Shown: positions 1-8,638, counted from the first letter of the stretch. The stretch: 64,000 bases of DNA from Nocardiopsis algeriensis (GCF_014203695.1 NZ_JACHJO010000008.1:186001-250000), one strand, 5' to 3'. Notes: generated from the letters alone by a model not told the origin. Made by a program: numbers and translations.

Positions 1-596
1 GGAAGATCCGCATCGGCGGCTTCGGGGGAGTGCCCGGACTGCGTGCGGCGCTCACCGACTACGACGCGGTGGTGGATGCCACCCACCCCTTTGCCCTCGG
101 CATGACCGCCAACGCGGCGGCCGCCTGCACCGACGTCCCGCTGCTGCGGCTGGAACGGCCGGGCTGGAACCCCGATCCGGCCTGGCACTACGCCGCCACC
201 CACGAGGAGGCGGCGGAAAGGGCCGCGGCACTCGGCGCACGGCCCTTCCTCACGGTCGGCCGCCAGGAACTCGCCCGCTTCGTTCCGGAATTGGGCCGGC
301 GGGCGGTCCTGGCCCGGGTGGTGGAGGTCCCCGAACTCGAACTGCCCGCCGCCTGGCGGCTGGTGACCAGCCGGGGACCGTACGACCTCGGCGGTGAACT
401 GGACCTGATGGGCGGGCACCGCGCGGACGTCCTGGTCACCAAGGACTCCGGCGGCACCTACACCTGGCCGAAGATGGAGGCCGCGCGGCTGCTCGGCGTT
501 CCGGTCGTGGTGGTGCGGCGCCCGCCGGGCCCGCCCGGCGTTCCCACCGTCCACGACGTGGCGGCCGCGTTCGCCTGGGTGACCTCCCTGGGGTGA
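1..596 (+). CDS. cobK: Precorrin-6A reductase CobK, 5' partial
   Basis: The reading frame is open from the first bases of the window, so the N-terminus is missing and about 198 codons remain. CobK reduces precorrin-6A to dihydro-precorrin-6A with NADPH in the corrin pathway. The visible part starts with the conserved RIGGFGG stretch, followed by DATHPFA, then TVGRQEL and VTKDSGG, all typical of the CobK/CbiJ family. The C-terminus is intact and ends with [16 protein letters not shown]. The last 68 bp are duplicated exactly 1,604 bp downstream. The gene faces the minus-strand cbiB, and the two are now separated by an inserted segment. Confidence 0.93.
   Translation, partial: KIRIGGFGGVPGLRAALTDYDAVVDATHPFALGMTANAAAACTDVPLLRLERPGWNPDPAWHYAATHEEAAERAAALGARPFLTVGRQELARFVPELGRRAVLARVVEVPELELPAAWRLVTSRGPYDLGGELDLMGGHRADVLVTKDSGGTYTWPKMEAARLLGVPVVVVRRPPGPPGVPTVHDVAAAFAWVTSLG
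529..596 (+). repeat. 68-bp direct repeat, left copy (cobK 3' end)
   Basis: This stretch covers the last 22 codons and the stop of cobK and is identical base for base to 2133-2200. The bases flanking the two copies differ on both sides (528 g versus 2132 a; 597 g versus 2201 c), so the limits are sharp. It is the left border of a segment that interrupts the usual cobK-cbiB neighbourhood. Confidence 0.97.
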
Positions 597-933
597 GGAG
601 ACGTCTCCCGCCGCCACAGCGGTGGCCGGCACTACCGGCGCGCGCCGGGCCCTTCCGGAAATGGTGGGTATACGCGACCGGTTCGGCCCGGGTGCCGACC
701 TCGTCGACGAAGGTGAACGTCGCGGGGCCGCGCACAACGATCGTCTCGCGGGCGCGAAGCGGCTCGGGCGGATGGTGCTCCGGCACGATCCAGCCCTTCC
801 CTGTGAGGACGGTGCACAGTGTCAGCGGCGCGCCGTCCACGAAGTGCAGTGCCCGGGGCGGGGACAGGGTCGAACTACCGAACAACGAGCCGTGGGCTCG
901 TACCCCGCGGATCAGGTCACCGAACATGTCCAT
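597..933 (-). pseudogene. AraC-type regulator, N-terminal cupin fragment only
   Basis: Read on the minus strand from an ATG at 933 the frame gives MDMFGDLIRGVRAHG and then about 90 residues resembling the N-terminal cupin (AraC_binding/cupin_6) domain of AraC regulators. Recognisable stretches include APLTLCTVLTGKGW and VVRGPATFTF. Similarity fades near 650-600, where the frame runs into the back of cobK, and no helix-turn-helix DNA-binding domain follows. A full family member is about 300 residues. The fragment lies divergent to the NmrA-like gene at 1016, a common regulator-target layout. An upstream in-frame ATG at 963 is also possible. The assignment as a truncated regulator is inference from motif resemblance. 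Confidence 0.7.
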
Positions 934-1015
934 TCCACTGAGATTGGACGATGGCGAAGGCATTCCAGCTTTTCACCCATGGATTCGTCCGATCGGATGC
1001 CGTTGAATCGCTTCC

Positions 1016-1852
1016 ATGAGCAACGACACCACTCTCGTCCTCGGCGCCACCGGCAAGACCGGCCGACGGGTCGCTGCCCGGCTGCGGCTGCACGGCACGC
1101 AGGTGCGCGCCGCCTCCCGATCCAGCCGGACCCGCTTCGACTGGTCCGACCCCGGCAGCTGGGATGCGGTCCTGCAGGACGTCACCGCCGCCTACGTGGT
1201 GCCCCCGCCCGTGCCCGGACCGGTGCACGAATTCGTGGCCCGGGCCGAGGCAGCCGGCGTACAGCGGCTGGTCCTGCTCTCCGGGCGCAGCGCCGACACC
1301 TGGGGCGACTCCACGTTCGGTCTGGACATGCGGTCGGCTGAGGACGCCGTGTGCGGCTCGGCGCTGGAGTGGACCGTTCTGCGGCCGTCGAACTTCAACC
1401 AGAACTTCGACGAGGACCTCTTCCACGCCCCGCTGGTCGCCGGCGAGCTGACGCTTCCCGCCGGCGCGGTCCCCGAAACGTTCATCGATGTGGAGGACGT
1501 CGCCGATGTCGCGGCCGCGGTGCTGACCGAAACCGGTCGGCACGCCGGGCGGATCTATGAGCTGACAGGACCGCGTGCGCTCACCTTCGGTGAAGCCGTC
1601 GGGCTGATCTCCCGGGCATCCGGACTGCCCATCGCCTACAAGCAGGTCTCCCCCGCCGAGTACACTGCGGCGCTGGTCGAGGAAGGCTGGGGCGAGGACG
1701 ATGCCCACCACGTCGCCGAAATGTTCGTGCTGCTGGAGCGCAGGACAAGCGCCGAAACGACGGACGGTGTCGCCACCGTGCTGGGGCGGGCGCCCCGAAC
1801 CTTCGAGGACTACGCCGTACGGGCCGCAGCGGCGGGAGCCTGGCGGCGATGA
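1016..1852 (+). CDS. NmrA-like NAD(P)-binding oxidoreductase
   Basis: This 278-residue protein is of the atypical short-chain dehydrogenase (NmrA/QOR2-like) group. The N-terminus has the nucleotide-binding glycine motif LVLGATGKTGRRV. The middle contains the WTVLRPSNFNQN segment usual in these proteins and the ETFIDVEDVADVAA stretch, followed by a C-terminal substrate-binding lobe. Such proteins bind NADPH and act as redox sensors or quinone and flavonoid-type reductases; the substrate cannot be read from the sequence. The gene is divergent from the AraC fragment and lies inside the segment bounded by the 68-bp direct repeats, so it was probably acquired with that regulator. It is unrelated to cobalamin synthesis. 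Confidence 0.88.
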   Translation: MSNDTTLVLGATGKTGRRVAARLRLHGTQVRAASRSSRTRFDWSDPGSWDAVLQDVTAAYVVPPPVPGPVHEFVARAEAAGVQRLVLLSGRSADTWGDSTFGLDMRSAEDAVCGSALEWTVLRPSNFNQNFDEDLFHAPLVAGELTLPAGAVPETFIDVEDVADVAAAVLTETGRHAGRIYELTGPRALTFGEAVGLISRASGLPIAYKQVSPAEYTAALVEEGWGEDDAHHVAEMFVLLERRTSAETTDGVATVLGRAPRTFEDYAVRAAAAGAWRR

Positions 1853-2132
1853 CCACCCGGCGGCTCCGGCCCGCAGAACGCCGATCGATGGAAGTACCAA
1901 GCTCCGGGACGCCTGCCCCGACAGCGGCTGAGCTGCTCGACCATCGTCGTTGGAACACCTGTTTCGAACCAGTGGACGCCTTGGTCAGTGGCCTCGGAAC
2001 CGTTTTCCCTCGCCCGCGGGAAGGGCTGTGACGGACACCGAAGCCAGTTCGTCAACCATCCAGGGTCTGGAGTTCCTCCGGCGCCCCCCTGCACGGCTTC
2101 CTGTCCGTGGCCGGAGGTCCGCTCCCGCCACA
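1853..2132. other. Non-coding remainder of the inserted segment
   Basis: I found no convincing gene in these 280 bp in any frame. Short open frames exist on both strands, but none resembles a known family and I could not recognise transposase pieces or terminal inverted repeats. The stretch ends exactly where the right copy of the 68-bp repeat begins. Confidence 0.5.
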
Positions 2133-2200
2133 GCCCGCCCGGCGTTCCCACCGTCCACGACGTGGCGGCCGCGTTCGCCTGGGTGACCTCCCTGGGGTGA
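2133..2200 (+). repeat. 68-bp direct repeat, right copy (duplicate cobK tail)
   Basis: This is an exact duplicate of the cobK 3' end at 529-596, including the TGA stop. Here it is not attached to a cobK body and is presumably untranslated. It lies 16 bp from the end of the convergent cbiB gene, which is the position where the original cobK terminus would be expected. This suggests the intervening DNA was inserted with duplication of this stretch. Confidence 0.97.
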
Positions 2201-2216
2201 CGGGCGGACCGCAGGG

Positions 2217-3176
2217 TCACCGTCGGCCGCACCGGTCGGCTGCCGCGACAGCGGCGGCGACACCGGCCGCCACGAGGACGGCACCGAGTCCCACGCGGCG
2301 GGCCAGGGCCGTGGTGCGCGGAATGTCGGACGGCTCGGCCGGCCGCCCGTCGCCCAGGACCGGCCGGTGCTCGGTCCGGGTCCCGTACCGGTTGGTTCCG
2401 CCCAGGCGGATCCCGAGGGCGCCCGCGAAGGACGCCTCCACCACACCGGCGTTGGGACTGGGGTGGGCCCCGGCGTCGCGCCGCCACGCCCGCAGAGCCG
2501 CCTTCGCCCGGCCCGGGGAGGTGGCGGCCGCCAGCACCCCGGCGAGGCGGGCCCCGGGCAGGTTGAGCAGGTCGTCGAAGCGCGCGGACGCCCAGCCGAA
2601 CCGCTCGTACCGGGGGCTGCGGTGGCCGACCATGGCGTCGAGCGTGTTCGCGGCGCGATGGGCCAGCAACCCGGGCACCCCGGCGACGGCTCCCCAGACG
2701 AGGGGGGCGACCACCGCGTCGGAGGTGTTCTCCGCCACCGACTCGACGACGGCCCGGGCCACCTGGGAGGCGTCCAGCACGCTCGTGTCGCGGCCCACCA
2801 GGGACCTGAGCCGCCGACGGGCTCCGGGGAGGTCCCCCGCGGCCAGCAGGTCCTGCACCGCGGTCGCCTCCCGCTCCAGCGAGCACCCGCCGAGCACGGT
2901 CCACGTGGCCAGCGCGGTGACGGCCGTTCGCGCGACCGGGGAGCGGGCGGTGGCCTGTTCCAGGGCGATCCCCAGCCCGGCGGCGGCGCCCACCAGGAGA
3001 ACGGTGTGGGCGGTGCCGCGCGGCCGGGAGTCCGCGTACAGGCGCTTCTCCAGTGCCGCCGCGACGGTGCCGAAGCCGGCCACCGGGTGGAACCGGCGGG
3101 GATCGCCCAGCAGCCGGTCGGCGGCATACCCCAGCAGGAGCCCGGCCGCGCGGGGGCTCAGTCGCGGGTGCCGCAC
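2217..3176 (-). CDS. cbiB: Adenosylcobinamide-phosphate synthase CbiB (CobD in Pseudomonas naming)
   Basis: This membrane protein of 319 residues attaches aminopropanol (or its phosphate) to adenosylcobyric acid to form adenosylcobinamide (phosphate). Family marks are GYAADRLLGDPRRFHPV at the N-terminus, ESVAENTSDAVVAPL in the middle and HRAANTLDAMVGH before NAGVVEASFAGAL. Several hydrophobic stretches are consistent with the inner-membrane location of the family. It starts with GTG 19 bp inside the end of the upstream cobB-cobC gene, so the two are translationally coupled. It is the last gene of the chelatase-cobO-cobBC-cbiB operon. Confidence 0.95.
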   Translation of the reverse strand: MRHPRLSPRAAGLLLGYAADRLLGDPRRFHPVAGFGTVAAALEKRLYADSRPRGTAHTVLLVGAAAGLGIALEQATARSPVARTAVTALATWTVLGGCSLEREATAVQDLLAAGDLPGARRRLRSLVGRDTSVLDASQVARAVVESVAENTSDAVVAPLVWGAVAGVPGLLAHRAANTLDAMVGHRSPRYERFGWASARFDDLLNLPGARLAGVLAAATSPGRAKAALRAWRRDAGAHPSPNAGVVEASFAGALGIRLGGTNRYGTRTEHRPVLGDGRPAEPSDIPRTTALARRVGLGAVLVAAGVAAAVAAADRCGRR

Positions 3177-5755
3177 AGCTCCTCCTCCGCCTCGCGCGTC
3201 CTGGTGAGGGCGGCGAGCAGGTGCCGGGTGGTTTCCGGGGGCCGTACGGCCACGCGTACCCAGGAGGCGTCGAGCCCGGGGAAGGTGTCGGCCCGCCGCA
3301 CCGCGATGCCCTGTTCGCGCAGGCGCGCGTGGACACCTTCTCCCACCCGTACCAGGACGAACGGCGCGAGGGACGGCACGAACTCCAGACCCGCCTCCCG
3401 TAGCCCGGTTTCGAGGAACGTGCGTTGGCCGTCCAGTGCCCGGGCCCGCTCCAGTGCCTCGGGGACCGCTTCCTCACCCGTGCAGGCGACGGTGGCGGCG
3501 ATCGCGGGCGCGGACACCGACCACGGTGTCTGCGCCCGGCCCAGATCGCGTACCGCGGCCTCGTCCCCGACGACGTATCCGGCCCGGATGCCCGGGATCG
3601 ACCAGTGCTTCGTGAGGCTGCGCAGCACCACCAGTCCCTCTGCCCGCTCGCCCACCAGGGACTCCGGCTCTTCCGGTACGGCATCCATGAACGCCTCGTC
3701 GACGACGACCAGCCGTCCGGGTCGGCACAGCCGACGCAGCGCCGCGGCCGGGTGCAGAACGCCGGTGGGGTTGGTGGGATTGCCGATCATAACCAGGTCC
3801 GCGTCGCCGGGGACGGCCGCCGGGTCGAACGCGAAGCCGTCCCCGGCTGTGCAGAGCACGGACGTGACGGTGTGTCCGGCCTGTTCCAGGGCGGCGTGCG
3901 GCTCGGTGAACTGGGGATGCACCACCACCGGGCGCCGCCACGGCCGCAGCCGTGCGATCAGGGTGAACGCCTCCGCCGCGCCCGCGGTCGGCAGCACCTC
4001 GGCGGGCCGCCGGGCGTGCCGGCGGGCGATCGCGGCGCGGGCCGGCTCCGGGTCGGGGTAGACGGCGGCGCGGCCCAGGCTCTCGCGCAGGGCCCGGTCG
4101 AGCCAGGCGGGACGCTCGCCGGCGTAGACGTTGACGGCGAAGTCCAGCAGCCCGCCACGCGCTTCGACGTCGCCGTGGTGCCGCAGCGGATCGGCCACCG
4201 GCAGGGGAATGCTGCCGGCTGCAGGCTGTCCGTTGAGGGTGGTGGTGGGTGACGGGGAGAGGGGGTTGTCGGCCGTAGGTCGTCGGTTGAGGGTGGTGGT
4301 GGGTGACGGGGAGAGGGGGTTGTCGGCCGTAGGTCGTCGGTTGAGGGTGGTGGTGGGTGACGGGCGGGAGAGGAGTGGAGCCGGAGGCTCGCCGTTGAGG
4401 GTGGTGGTGGGTGACGGGCGGGAGTGCACGGCGGCTGCGAAGCGGGCGGCGAACCGGGGGTGCCCGGCCCAGTGGACATGGAGGTAGGAGGCGTGCAGCG
4501 TCGGAGAGGCGAAACCCTCCGCCGTGCCGTCGATGTCCCACGCCGGGCTGTCGCCGGAGGCGCCGGGGGTGAGGCGGGTGCGGTGGAACTCGTGGCCGGT
4601 GGCCTTCTCCCCGGCCCGGGTCAGCAGGGTGTCCCCGGGCGAGACCGCCTCGGGGTAGCGCAGGGTGAGCCGCTCCGTCATCCGGGCGCGCGCGGGGACG
4701 GCCCCGGCCATGGCTTCGCCGTCGAGCGACTCGGCGAGGTAGAGCAGGCCCGCGCACTCGGCGACGGTCGGCACCCCGTCCCGTACCGCGCTCCGCAACT
4801 CGGCCAGCAGGCCTCGGTTGGCGGCGAGCCGGTCGGCGTACACCTCGGGGAAGCCTCCGCCGAGGTAGATGCCCCGGGTGCCCGCGGGCAGCTCGGTGTC
4901 GCCGAGCGGGTCGAAGCCGACGACCTCGCACCCGGCGGCGGTGAGCAGCTCCTCGGCCTCCGTGTAGCGGAAGGTGAAGGCCCGGCCGCCCGCCACCGCG
5001 ACCACCGGCCTGGCCGCAGAGGGCGCGGCCAGCTCACGTGCCGGGTCCCAGGGCCGGGCGTCCAGAGCGGGCGCGGAACGGGCCAGGGCGAGCAGTGCGT
5101 CCAGGTCCACCTGGCGCGCGATGTGCTCTCCGAGCCGTTCGACCACGCGCGCCGACTCCGCCCGCTCGGAAACCGGCACGAGCCCGAGGTGCCGGGACGG
5201 GGCGGCGATCCGCTCGTCGCGGTGGACCACGCCGAGGACGGGCAGGCGTACAGCCCGGGTGATCTCGGCGACGTTCCGCGCCGAGCCCGCCTGGTTGAGG
5301 ATCACGCCGGCGACCTCGACCGCCGGGTCGTACGCGGCCATGCCCGCCACCAGAGCGCCCACCGAACGGGACATCCGGGACACGTCCACAACCAGTACCA
5401 CCGGCGTTCGGGTCAAGGCCGCGACATGCGCGGACGAGGCGAACCCGTCGGTGCCGAGCCGCCCGTCGTGCAGGCCCATCACCCCCTCGACGACGGCGAC
5501 ATCGGCGCCGCGCGCCCCGTGCAGGAGCAGCGGCGCGACCCGGTCCTCGCCGACCAGGTGGGGATCGAGGTTGCGGCCGGGACGTCCGGTGGCGAGGGCG
5601 TGATAGCCGGGATCGATGTAGTCGGGCCCCACCTTGTGGCCGCTCACCGCATGTCCGGCGTCACGGAGCGCGGCCATCAGTCCGGTCGCGATCGTGGTCT
5701 TGCCCTGCCCCGTCATGGGGGCGGCGATCATCAGCCGGGGCAGGGCCGTCACCAC
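3158..5755 (-). CDS. cobB: CobB-CobC fusion: cobyrinate a,c-diamide synthase plus threonine-P decarboxylase-like PLP enzyme
   Basis: One 865-residue frame carries two enzymes. Residues 1 to about 445 are cobyrinate a,c-diamide synthase: an ATP-binding start (APMTGQGKTTIATGL), HKVGPDYIDPGYH, then a class I glutaminase-like half with the catalytic cysteine in VAECAGLLYL. It amidates side chains a and c using glutamine. Residues from about 520 onward are a CobC/CobD-type PLP aminotransferase fold, with NPTNPTG, VVDEAF and the PLP lysine in RSLTKHW; it would supply aminopropanol phosphate from threonine phosphate. Joining them is a linker of about 70 residues made of 18-residue repeats containing SPTTTLN. 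GTG start at 5755 overlaps cobO by 7 bp. An internal GTG near the repeat end could alternatively start a separate CobC. Confidence 0.93.
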   Translation of the reverse strand: MVTALPRLMIAAPMTGQGKTTIATGLMAALRDAGHAVSGHKVGPDYIDPGYHALATGRPGRNLDPHLVGEDRVAPLLLHGARGADVAVVEGVMGLHDGRLGTDGFASSAHVAALTRTPVVLVVDVSRMSRSVGALVAGMAAYDPAVEVAGVILNQAGSARNVAEITRAVRLPVLGVVHRDERIAAPSRHLGLVPVSERAESARVVERLGEHIARQVDLDALLALARSAPALDARPWDPARELAAPSAARPVVAVAGGRAFTFRYTEAEELLTAAGCEVVGFDPLGDTELPAGTRGIYLGGGFPEVYADRLAANRGLLAELRSAVRDGVPTVAECAGLLYLAESLDGEAMAGAVPARARMTERLTLRYPEAVSPGDTLLTRAGEKATGHEFHRTRLTPGASGDSPAWDIDGTAEGFASPTLHASYLHVHWAGHPRFAARFAAAVHSRPSPTTTLNGEPPAPLLSRPSPTTTLNRRPTADNPLSPSPTTTLNRRPTADNPLSPSPTTTLNGQPAAGSIPLPVADPLRHHGDVEARGGLLDFAVNVYAGERPAWLDRALRESLGRAAVYPDPEPARAAIARRHARRPAEVLPTAGAAEAFTLIARLRPWRRPVVVHPQFTEPHAALEQAGHTVTSVLCTAGDGFAFDPAAVPGDADLVMIGNPTNPTGVLHPAAALRRLCRPGRLVVVDEAFMDAVPEEPESLVGERAEGLVVLRSLTKHWSIPGIRAGYVVGDEAAVRDLGRAQTPWSVSAPAIAATVACTGEEAVPEALERARALDGQRTFLETGLREAGLEFVPSLAPFVLVRVGEGVHARLREQGIAVRRADTFPGLDASWVRVAVRPPETTRHLLAALTRTREAEEELCGTRD
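4232..4418 (-). repeat. Four 54-bp tandem units in the CobB-CobC linker
   Basis: A 25-bp core beginning gttgagggtggtggtgggtg (plus strand) recurs at 4232, 4286, 4340 and 4394, always 54 bp apart. The first two complete units are identical over all 54 bp; the others diverge after the core. Because 54 is divisible by three, copy-number change adds or removes 18 residues without breaking the frame. In the protein each unit encodes SPTTTLN followed by a proline-rich spacer. Confidence 0.95.
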
Positions 5756-6363
5756 TCGATCCCCCGCTGGCCCTTCTGTCCGGCGTCCATGGGGTGCTTG
5801 ACCTTGGCCATCTCGGTGACGAGGTCGGCGGCCTCCAGCAGCTGCGGATCAGCGCGGCGGCCGGTGATGACCACGTGCTGGCGGCCGGGACGGTCCCGGA
5901 GGGCGGCCACGACGTCGTCGACGTCGACCCAGCCCCAGTTGAGGGGGTAGGTGAACTCGTCGAGGATGAGCAGGTCGTGCGTCTGGTCGGCGAGCCGTCG
6001 CTTGATCTCGGCCCAGCCCTCCGCGGCGTCGGCCTCGTGGTCCTCCTCATTGCCCTTGCGGCGGCTCCAGGACCACCCCGAGCCCATCTTGTGCCACTCG
6101 ACCGGGCCGCCCTCGCCGGTTTCCTCGTGGAGCCTGCCGAGGCGTTCCAGTACGGTCTGCTCGCCGATGCGCCACTTGGCCGACTTGACGAACTGGAACA
6201 CCCCGATCCGCCAGCCCTGGTTCCAGCCGCGCAGCGCGAGGCCGAACGCGGCGGTCGACTTGCCCTTGCCGTCACCGGTGTGGACGGCGAGCAGGGGACG
6301 GTTGCGGCGCTGGCGCGTGGTGAGCCCGTCGTCGGGAACGACGAGCGGCTGTCCCTTGGGCAT
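5749..6363 (-). CDS. cobO: Cob(I)yrinic acid a,c-diamide adenosyltransferase CobO
   Basis: This protein of 204 residues transfers the 5'-deoxyadenosyl group of ATP to reduced corrinoid. The P-loop reads HTGDGKGKSTAAFG near residue 30, followed by RIGVFQFVKS; LLILDEFTYPLNWGW and HVVITGR are the other standard CobO stretches. The length is normal for the family. The ATG overlaps the chelatase stop in a TGATG arrangement, and its 3' end overlaps cobB, so it is embedded in the minus-strand operon controlled by the riboswitch near 8500. Confidence 0.96.
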   Translation of the reverse strand: MPKGQPLVVPDDGLTTRQRRNRPLLAVHTGDGKGKSTAAFGLALRGWNQGWRIGVFQFVKSAKWRIGEQTVLERLGRLHEETGEGGPVEWHKMGSGWSWSRRKGNEEDHEADAAEGWAEIKRRLADQTHDLLILDEFTYPLNWGWVDVDDVVAALRDRPGRQHVVITGRRADPQLLEAADLVTEMAKVKHPMDAGQKGQRGIEW

Positions 6364-8441
6364 CAGGCGGCCCTCTCTCGTACGGCGTTGCCCAGCGCGT
6401 CGGCGCTGACCTCGCTGACGGGCATGTGGTCGGCTCCCAGGTGGGCGGCGAGGCGCGCGGCGAGGCCGAGGCGCAGCGGACCGGACTCGCCGTCCACCAC
6501 GACAGTGGTGACGCCCAGTCCGGCGACGTGGTCGGCGGCGCTCAGCGCACGGCCGACGGCGCCCCGCCCGCCGGTGGCCCGGCCGTCGGTGACCACGACC
6601 AGAAGCGGGCGCGTCCTCGGGTCCCGCAGGCGCTCGCGCCGCAGGACGCGGGCCGCTTCGAGCAGGCCCTCGGCGAGCGGGGTGCGCCCTCCGGCGGGCA
6701 GGTCGTCGAGGCGGGCCGCGGCGACGTCCACCGAGCGGGTCGGCGGCAGTGTGAGTTCGGCGTCCTGTCTCCGGAAGGTGATCAGGCCGACCTTGTCGCG
6801 GCGCCGGTAGGCGTCGAGGAGGAGGGAGAGGATCGCGGTCTTGACCTCGGTCATGCGCTTGCGCGCCGCCATGGAGCCGGACGCGTCGACGCAGAACAGG
6901 ATCAGGTTGCTCTCCTGGCCCTCGCGGACCGCGACGCGCAGGTCGCGGGGGTGGAACCGCAGTCGCCCTCTCTCCTGCGGCCGGAGCGCGGCGGCCCGTA
7001 CGGTCTCGACCAGGTGGAGCGCGCTGCCGGATCCCCGGCCGGGCGCGGCGGAGCCGATCCGGCGGCCCCGTGTGCCGACGGCCCGGCTGCGCCTGCCGTC
7101 GGCCCCCTCACCGGAACCCCGCACGGTGAGCACCCGGGGCCGGTAGGGAGCGGCGGCCCTGGCCGTGGAGCTCCCGGCGGGGCCGGCCACCGGGGCGCTG
7201 CTGTCGGAACCGTCCGCCTCCTGCGGGGCGGGCAGCTGCTCCTGGCCGGCCGGCTCGCCGTCCGGAGCCTCGGCGGGACCGCCGGCGTCCGACGGGCCGT
7301 CGGTGCCGGAGAGGTCGTCGCTCCCGTCGGTGTCCGAAGGGGCATCGGAGCCGTCAGGACCGTCAGAGCCTCCCGGGCCCGGTGGCTCCGGGGGGTCGGG
7401 CGGCAGTTCCTCGTCACCCAGGATCCGGTCGAGGAGGTCCTCGTCGAGCCCCGGCGCGTCGAACGGGTTGCGTCGGCGCCGGTGCGGCAGGGCGAGCATG
7501 GCGGCGCGGCGGATGTCGGCCCGGGTGACCGAGGTCCGGCCCTCCCACGCCGCGTGCGCCACCGCCGTGCGCGCGGTGACGATGTCGGCCCGCAGGCCGT
7601 CCACCTCGTGTGCCGCGCACACCTCGGCGATCTTCAGCAGCGCGGCCTCGGACAGTCGCACCTGCGCGAGCGCCTTCCGGGCCGCGGCGATGCGCTCGGC
7701 GAGGGCCTCCTCGGCCTCGCGGTAGCGCGAGGCGAAGGCGGCGGCGTCGGAGTCGTGGGCCATGCGCCTGCGGACCACCTCGGCGCGGGCCGCGGGCTCG
7801 GACGGCGCCGCGACCTCGACGGTGAGGCCGAACCGGTCGAGGAGCTGCGGACGCAGCTCGCCCTCCTCGGGGTTCATCGTGCCGATGAGCAGGAACCGGG
7901 CCGCGTGCTCCACGGAGAACCCGTCGCGTTCCACGGTCACCCGGCCGGTCGCGGCGGCGTCGAGGAGGAGGTCGACCAGGTGGTCGTGGAGCAGGTTGAC
8001 CTCGTCGACGTAGAGGATTCCGCGGTGGGCCCGGGCCAGCAGGCCGGGCTCGTAGGCGACCTTGCCGTGCGTGAGCGCCTGCTCCAGGTGCAGGGAGCCC
8101 AGGACGCGGTCCTCGGTGGCACCGACGGGCAGTTCGACGAGCCGCACCGGGCGGTTCTCCACGGCCGTGCCGGACCCGAAGGGACCGTCCGGCGACCGCT
8201 GTGCCGGATCGGCGGGGTCCACGGAGAACCGGTCGCCCTGGTAGACGTCGACGGGTGGGAGGAGGGAGGCGAGGGCCCGGACGGCGGTGGACTTGGCCGT
8301 GCCCTTCTCCCCGCGCACCAGGACGCCGCCGATCTCCGGCGAGACGCTGGTGAGGACGAGGGAGAGGCCCAGGTCGTCGAGATGTTCGGTGTCGCAGCCG
8401 ACGATCGCGGAAAAGGGGTAGTGCGATGACTGCAATGGCAT
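6363..8441 (-). CDS. Magnesium/cobalt chelatase ChlI-ChlD type AAA+ subunit with VWA domain
   Basis: This 692-residue fusion has an N-terminal AAA+ ATPase (Walker A GEKGTAKST at residues 44-52, Walker B GILYVDEVNLL, and the GTMNPEEGELRPQLLDRFG segment) like ChlI/BchI. A long Pro/Asp/Ser/Gly-rich linker follows, then a C-terminal von Willebrand A domain with the MIDAS motif DASGSMAARKRM like ChlD. In actinomycetes such proteins work with CobN to insert cobalt into the corrin ring; CobN itself is not in the window. I chose ATG 8441 because it starts exactly at family homology and has a GGGAG ribosome site about 7 bp upstream; the open frame extends further upstream only through the riboswitch. 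Confidence 0.93.
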   Translation of the reverse strand: MPLQSSHYPFSAIVGCDTEHLDDLGLSLVLTSVSPEIGGVLVRGEKGTAKSTAVRALASLLPPVDVYQGDRFSVDPADPAQRSPDGPFGSGTAVENRPVRLVELPVGATEDRVLGSLHLEQALTHGKVAYEPGLLARAHRGILYVDEVNLLHDHLVDLLLDAAATGRVTVERDGFSVEHAARFLLIGTMNPEEGELRPQLLDRFGLTVEVAAPSEPAARAEVVRRRMAHDSDAAAFASRYREAEEALAERIAAARKALAQVRLSEAALLKIAEVCAAHEVDGLRADIVTARTAVAHAAWEGRTSVTRADIRRAAMLALPHRRRRNPFDAPGLDEDLLDRILGDEELPPDPPEPPGPGGSDGPDGSDAPSDTDGSDDLSGTDGPSDAGGPAEAPDGEPAGQEQLPAPQEADGSDSSAPVAGPAGSSTARAAAPYRPRVLTVRGSGEGADGRRSRAVGTRGRRIGSAAPGRGSGSALHLVETVRAAALRPQERGRLRFHPRDLRVAVREGQESNLILFCVDASGSMAARKRMTEVKTAILSLLLDAYRRRDKVGLITFRRQDAELTLPPTRSVDVAAARLDDLPAGGRTPLAEGLLEAARVLRRERLRDPRTRPLLVVVTDGRATGGRGAVGRALSAADHVAGLGVTTVVVDGESGPLRLGLAARLAAHLGADHMPVSEVSADALGNAVRERAA

Positions 8442-8483
8442 GTGAGGCTCCCGCTCGTCTCGCCATCCGTAAGGGGCGGGCGC

Positions 8484-8638
8484 GAGGCCGGTCTTCGGAC
8501 TTGCCGAGTCCTCCTGAGCGGAGGCTCGGTTCACCGCAGCGGGCCTGTGCCGGGATCTCACCGGGCTTCCCAGATTCTCCCCTCCCGCCGTCCCCACCGT
8601 TTCCGATGGCTGGGCCGTTGGGGCACCTCGTGCCTGTG
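8484..8638 (-). promoter_or_regulatory. Cobalamin riboswitch upstream of the chelatase operon
   Basis: On the minus strand the B12-box core reads gggaagcccggtgagatccc (8571-8552) and continues through a gcccgctgcggtga segment to 8531. The 3' element gtccgaagaccggcc follows at 8500-8486. This is the order and spacing of the Rfam cobalamin riboswitch. It sits 43 bp before the chelatase ATG, so binding of adenosylcobalamin probably blocks translation or transcription of chelatase-cobO-cobBC-cbiB. A TATCGT hexamer at 8650-8645 is a possible -10, placing the transcript start near 8638. Confidence 0.92.

Noticed and set aside
436-600. The AraC fragment frame extends on the minus strand into the cobK region
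   Set aside because: This extension is Arg/Pro/Ala-rich shadow of cobK with no resemblance to a DNA-binding domain, so I ended the fragment at the insert border.
1853-2132. Insertion-sequence remnant
   Set aside because: I looked for transposase motifs and terminal inverted repeats at the insert borders and found none.
4232-4418. CRISPR array
   Set aside because: The repeats lie in frame inside a coding region, are directly adjacent with similar spacers, and no cas genes are present.
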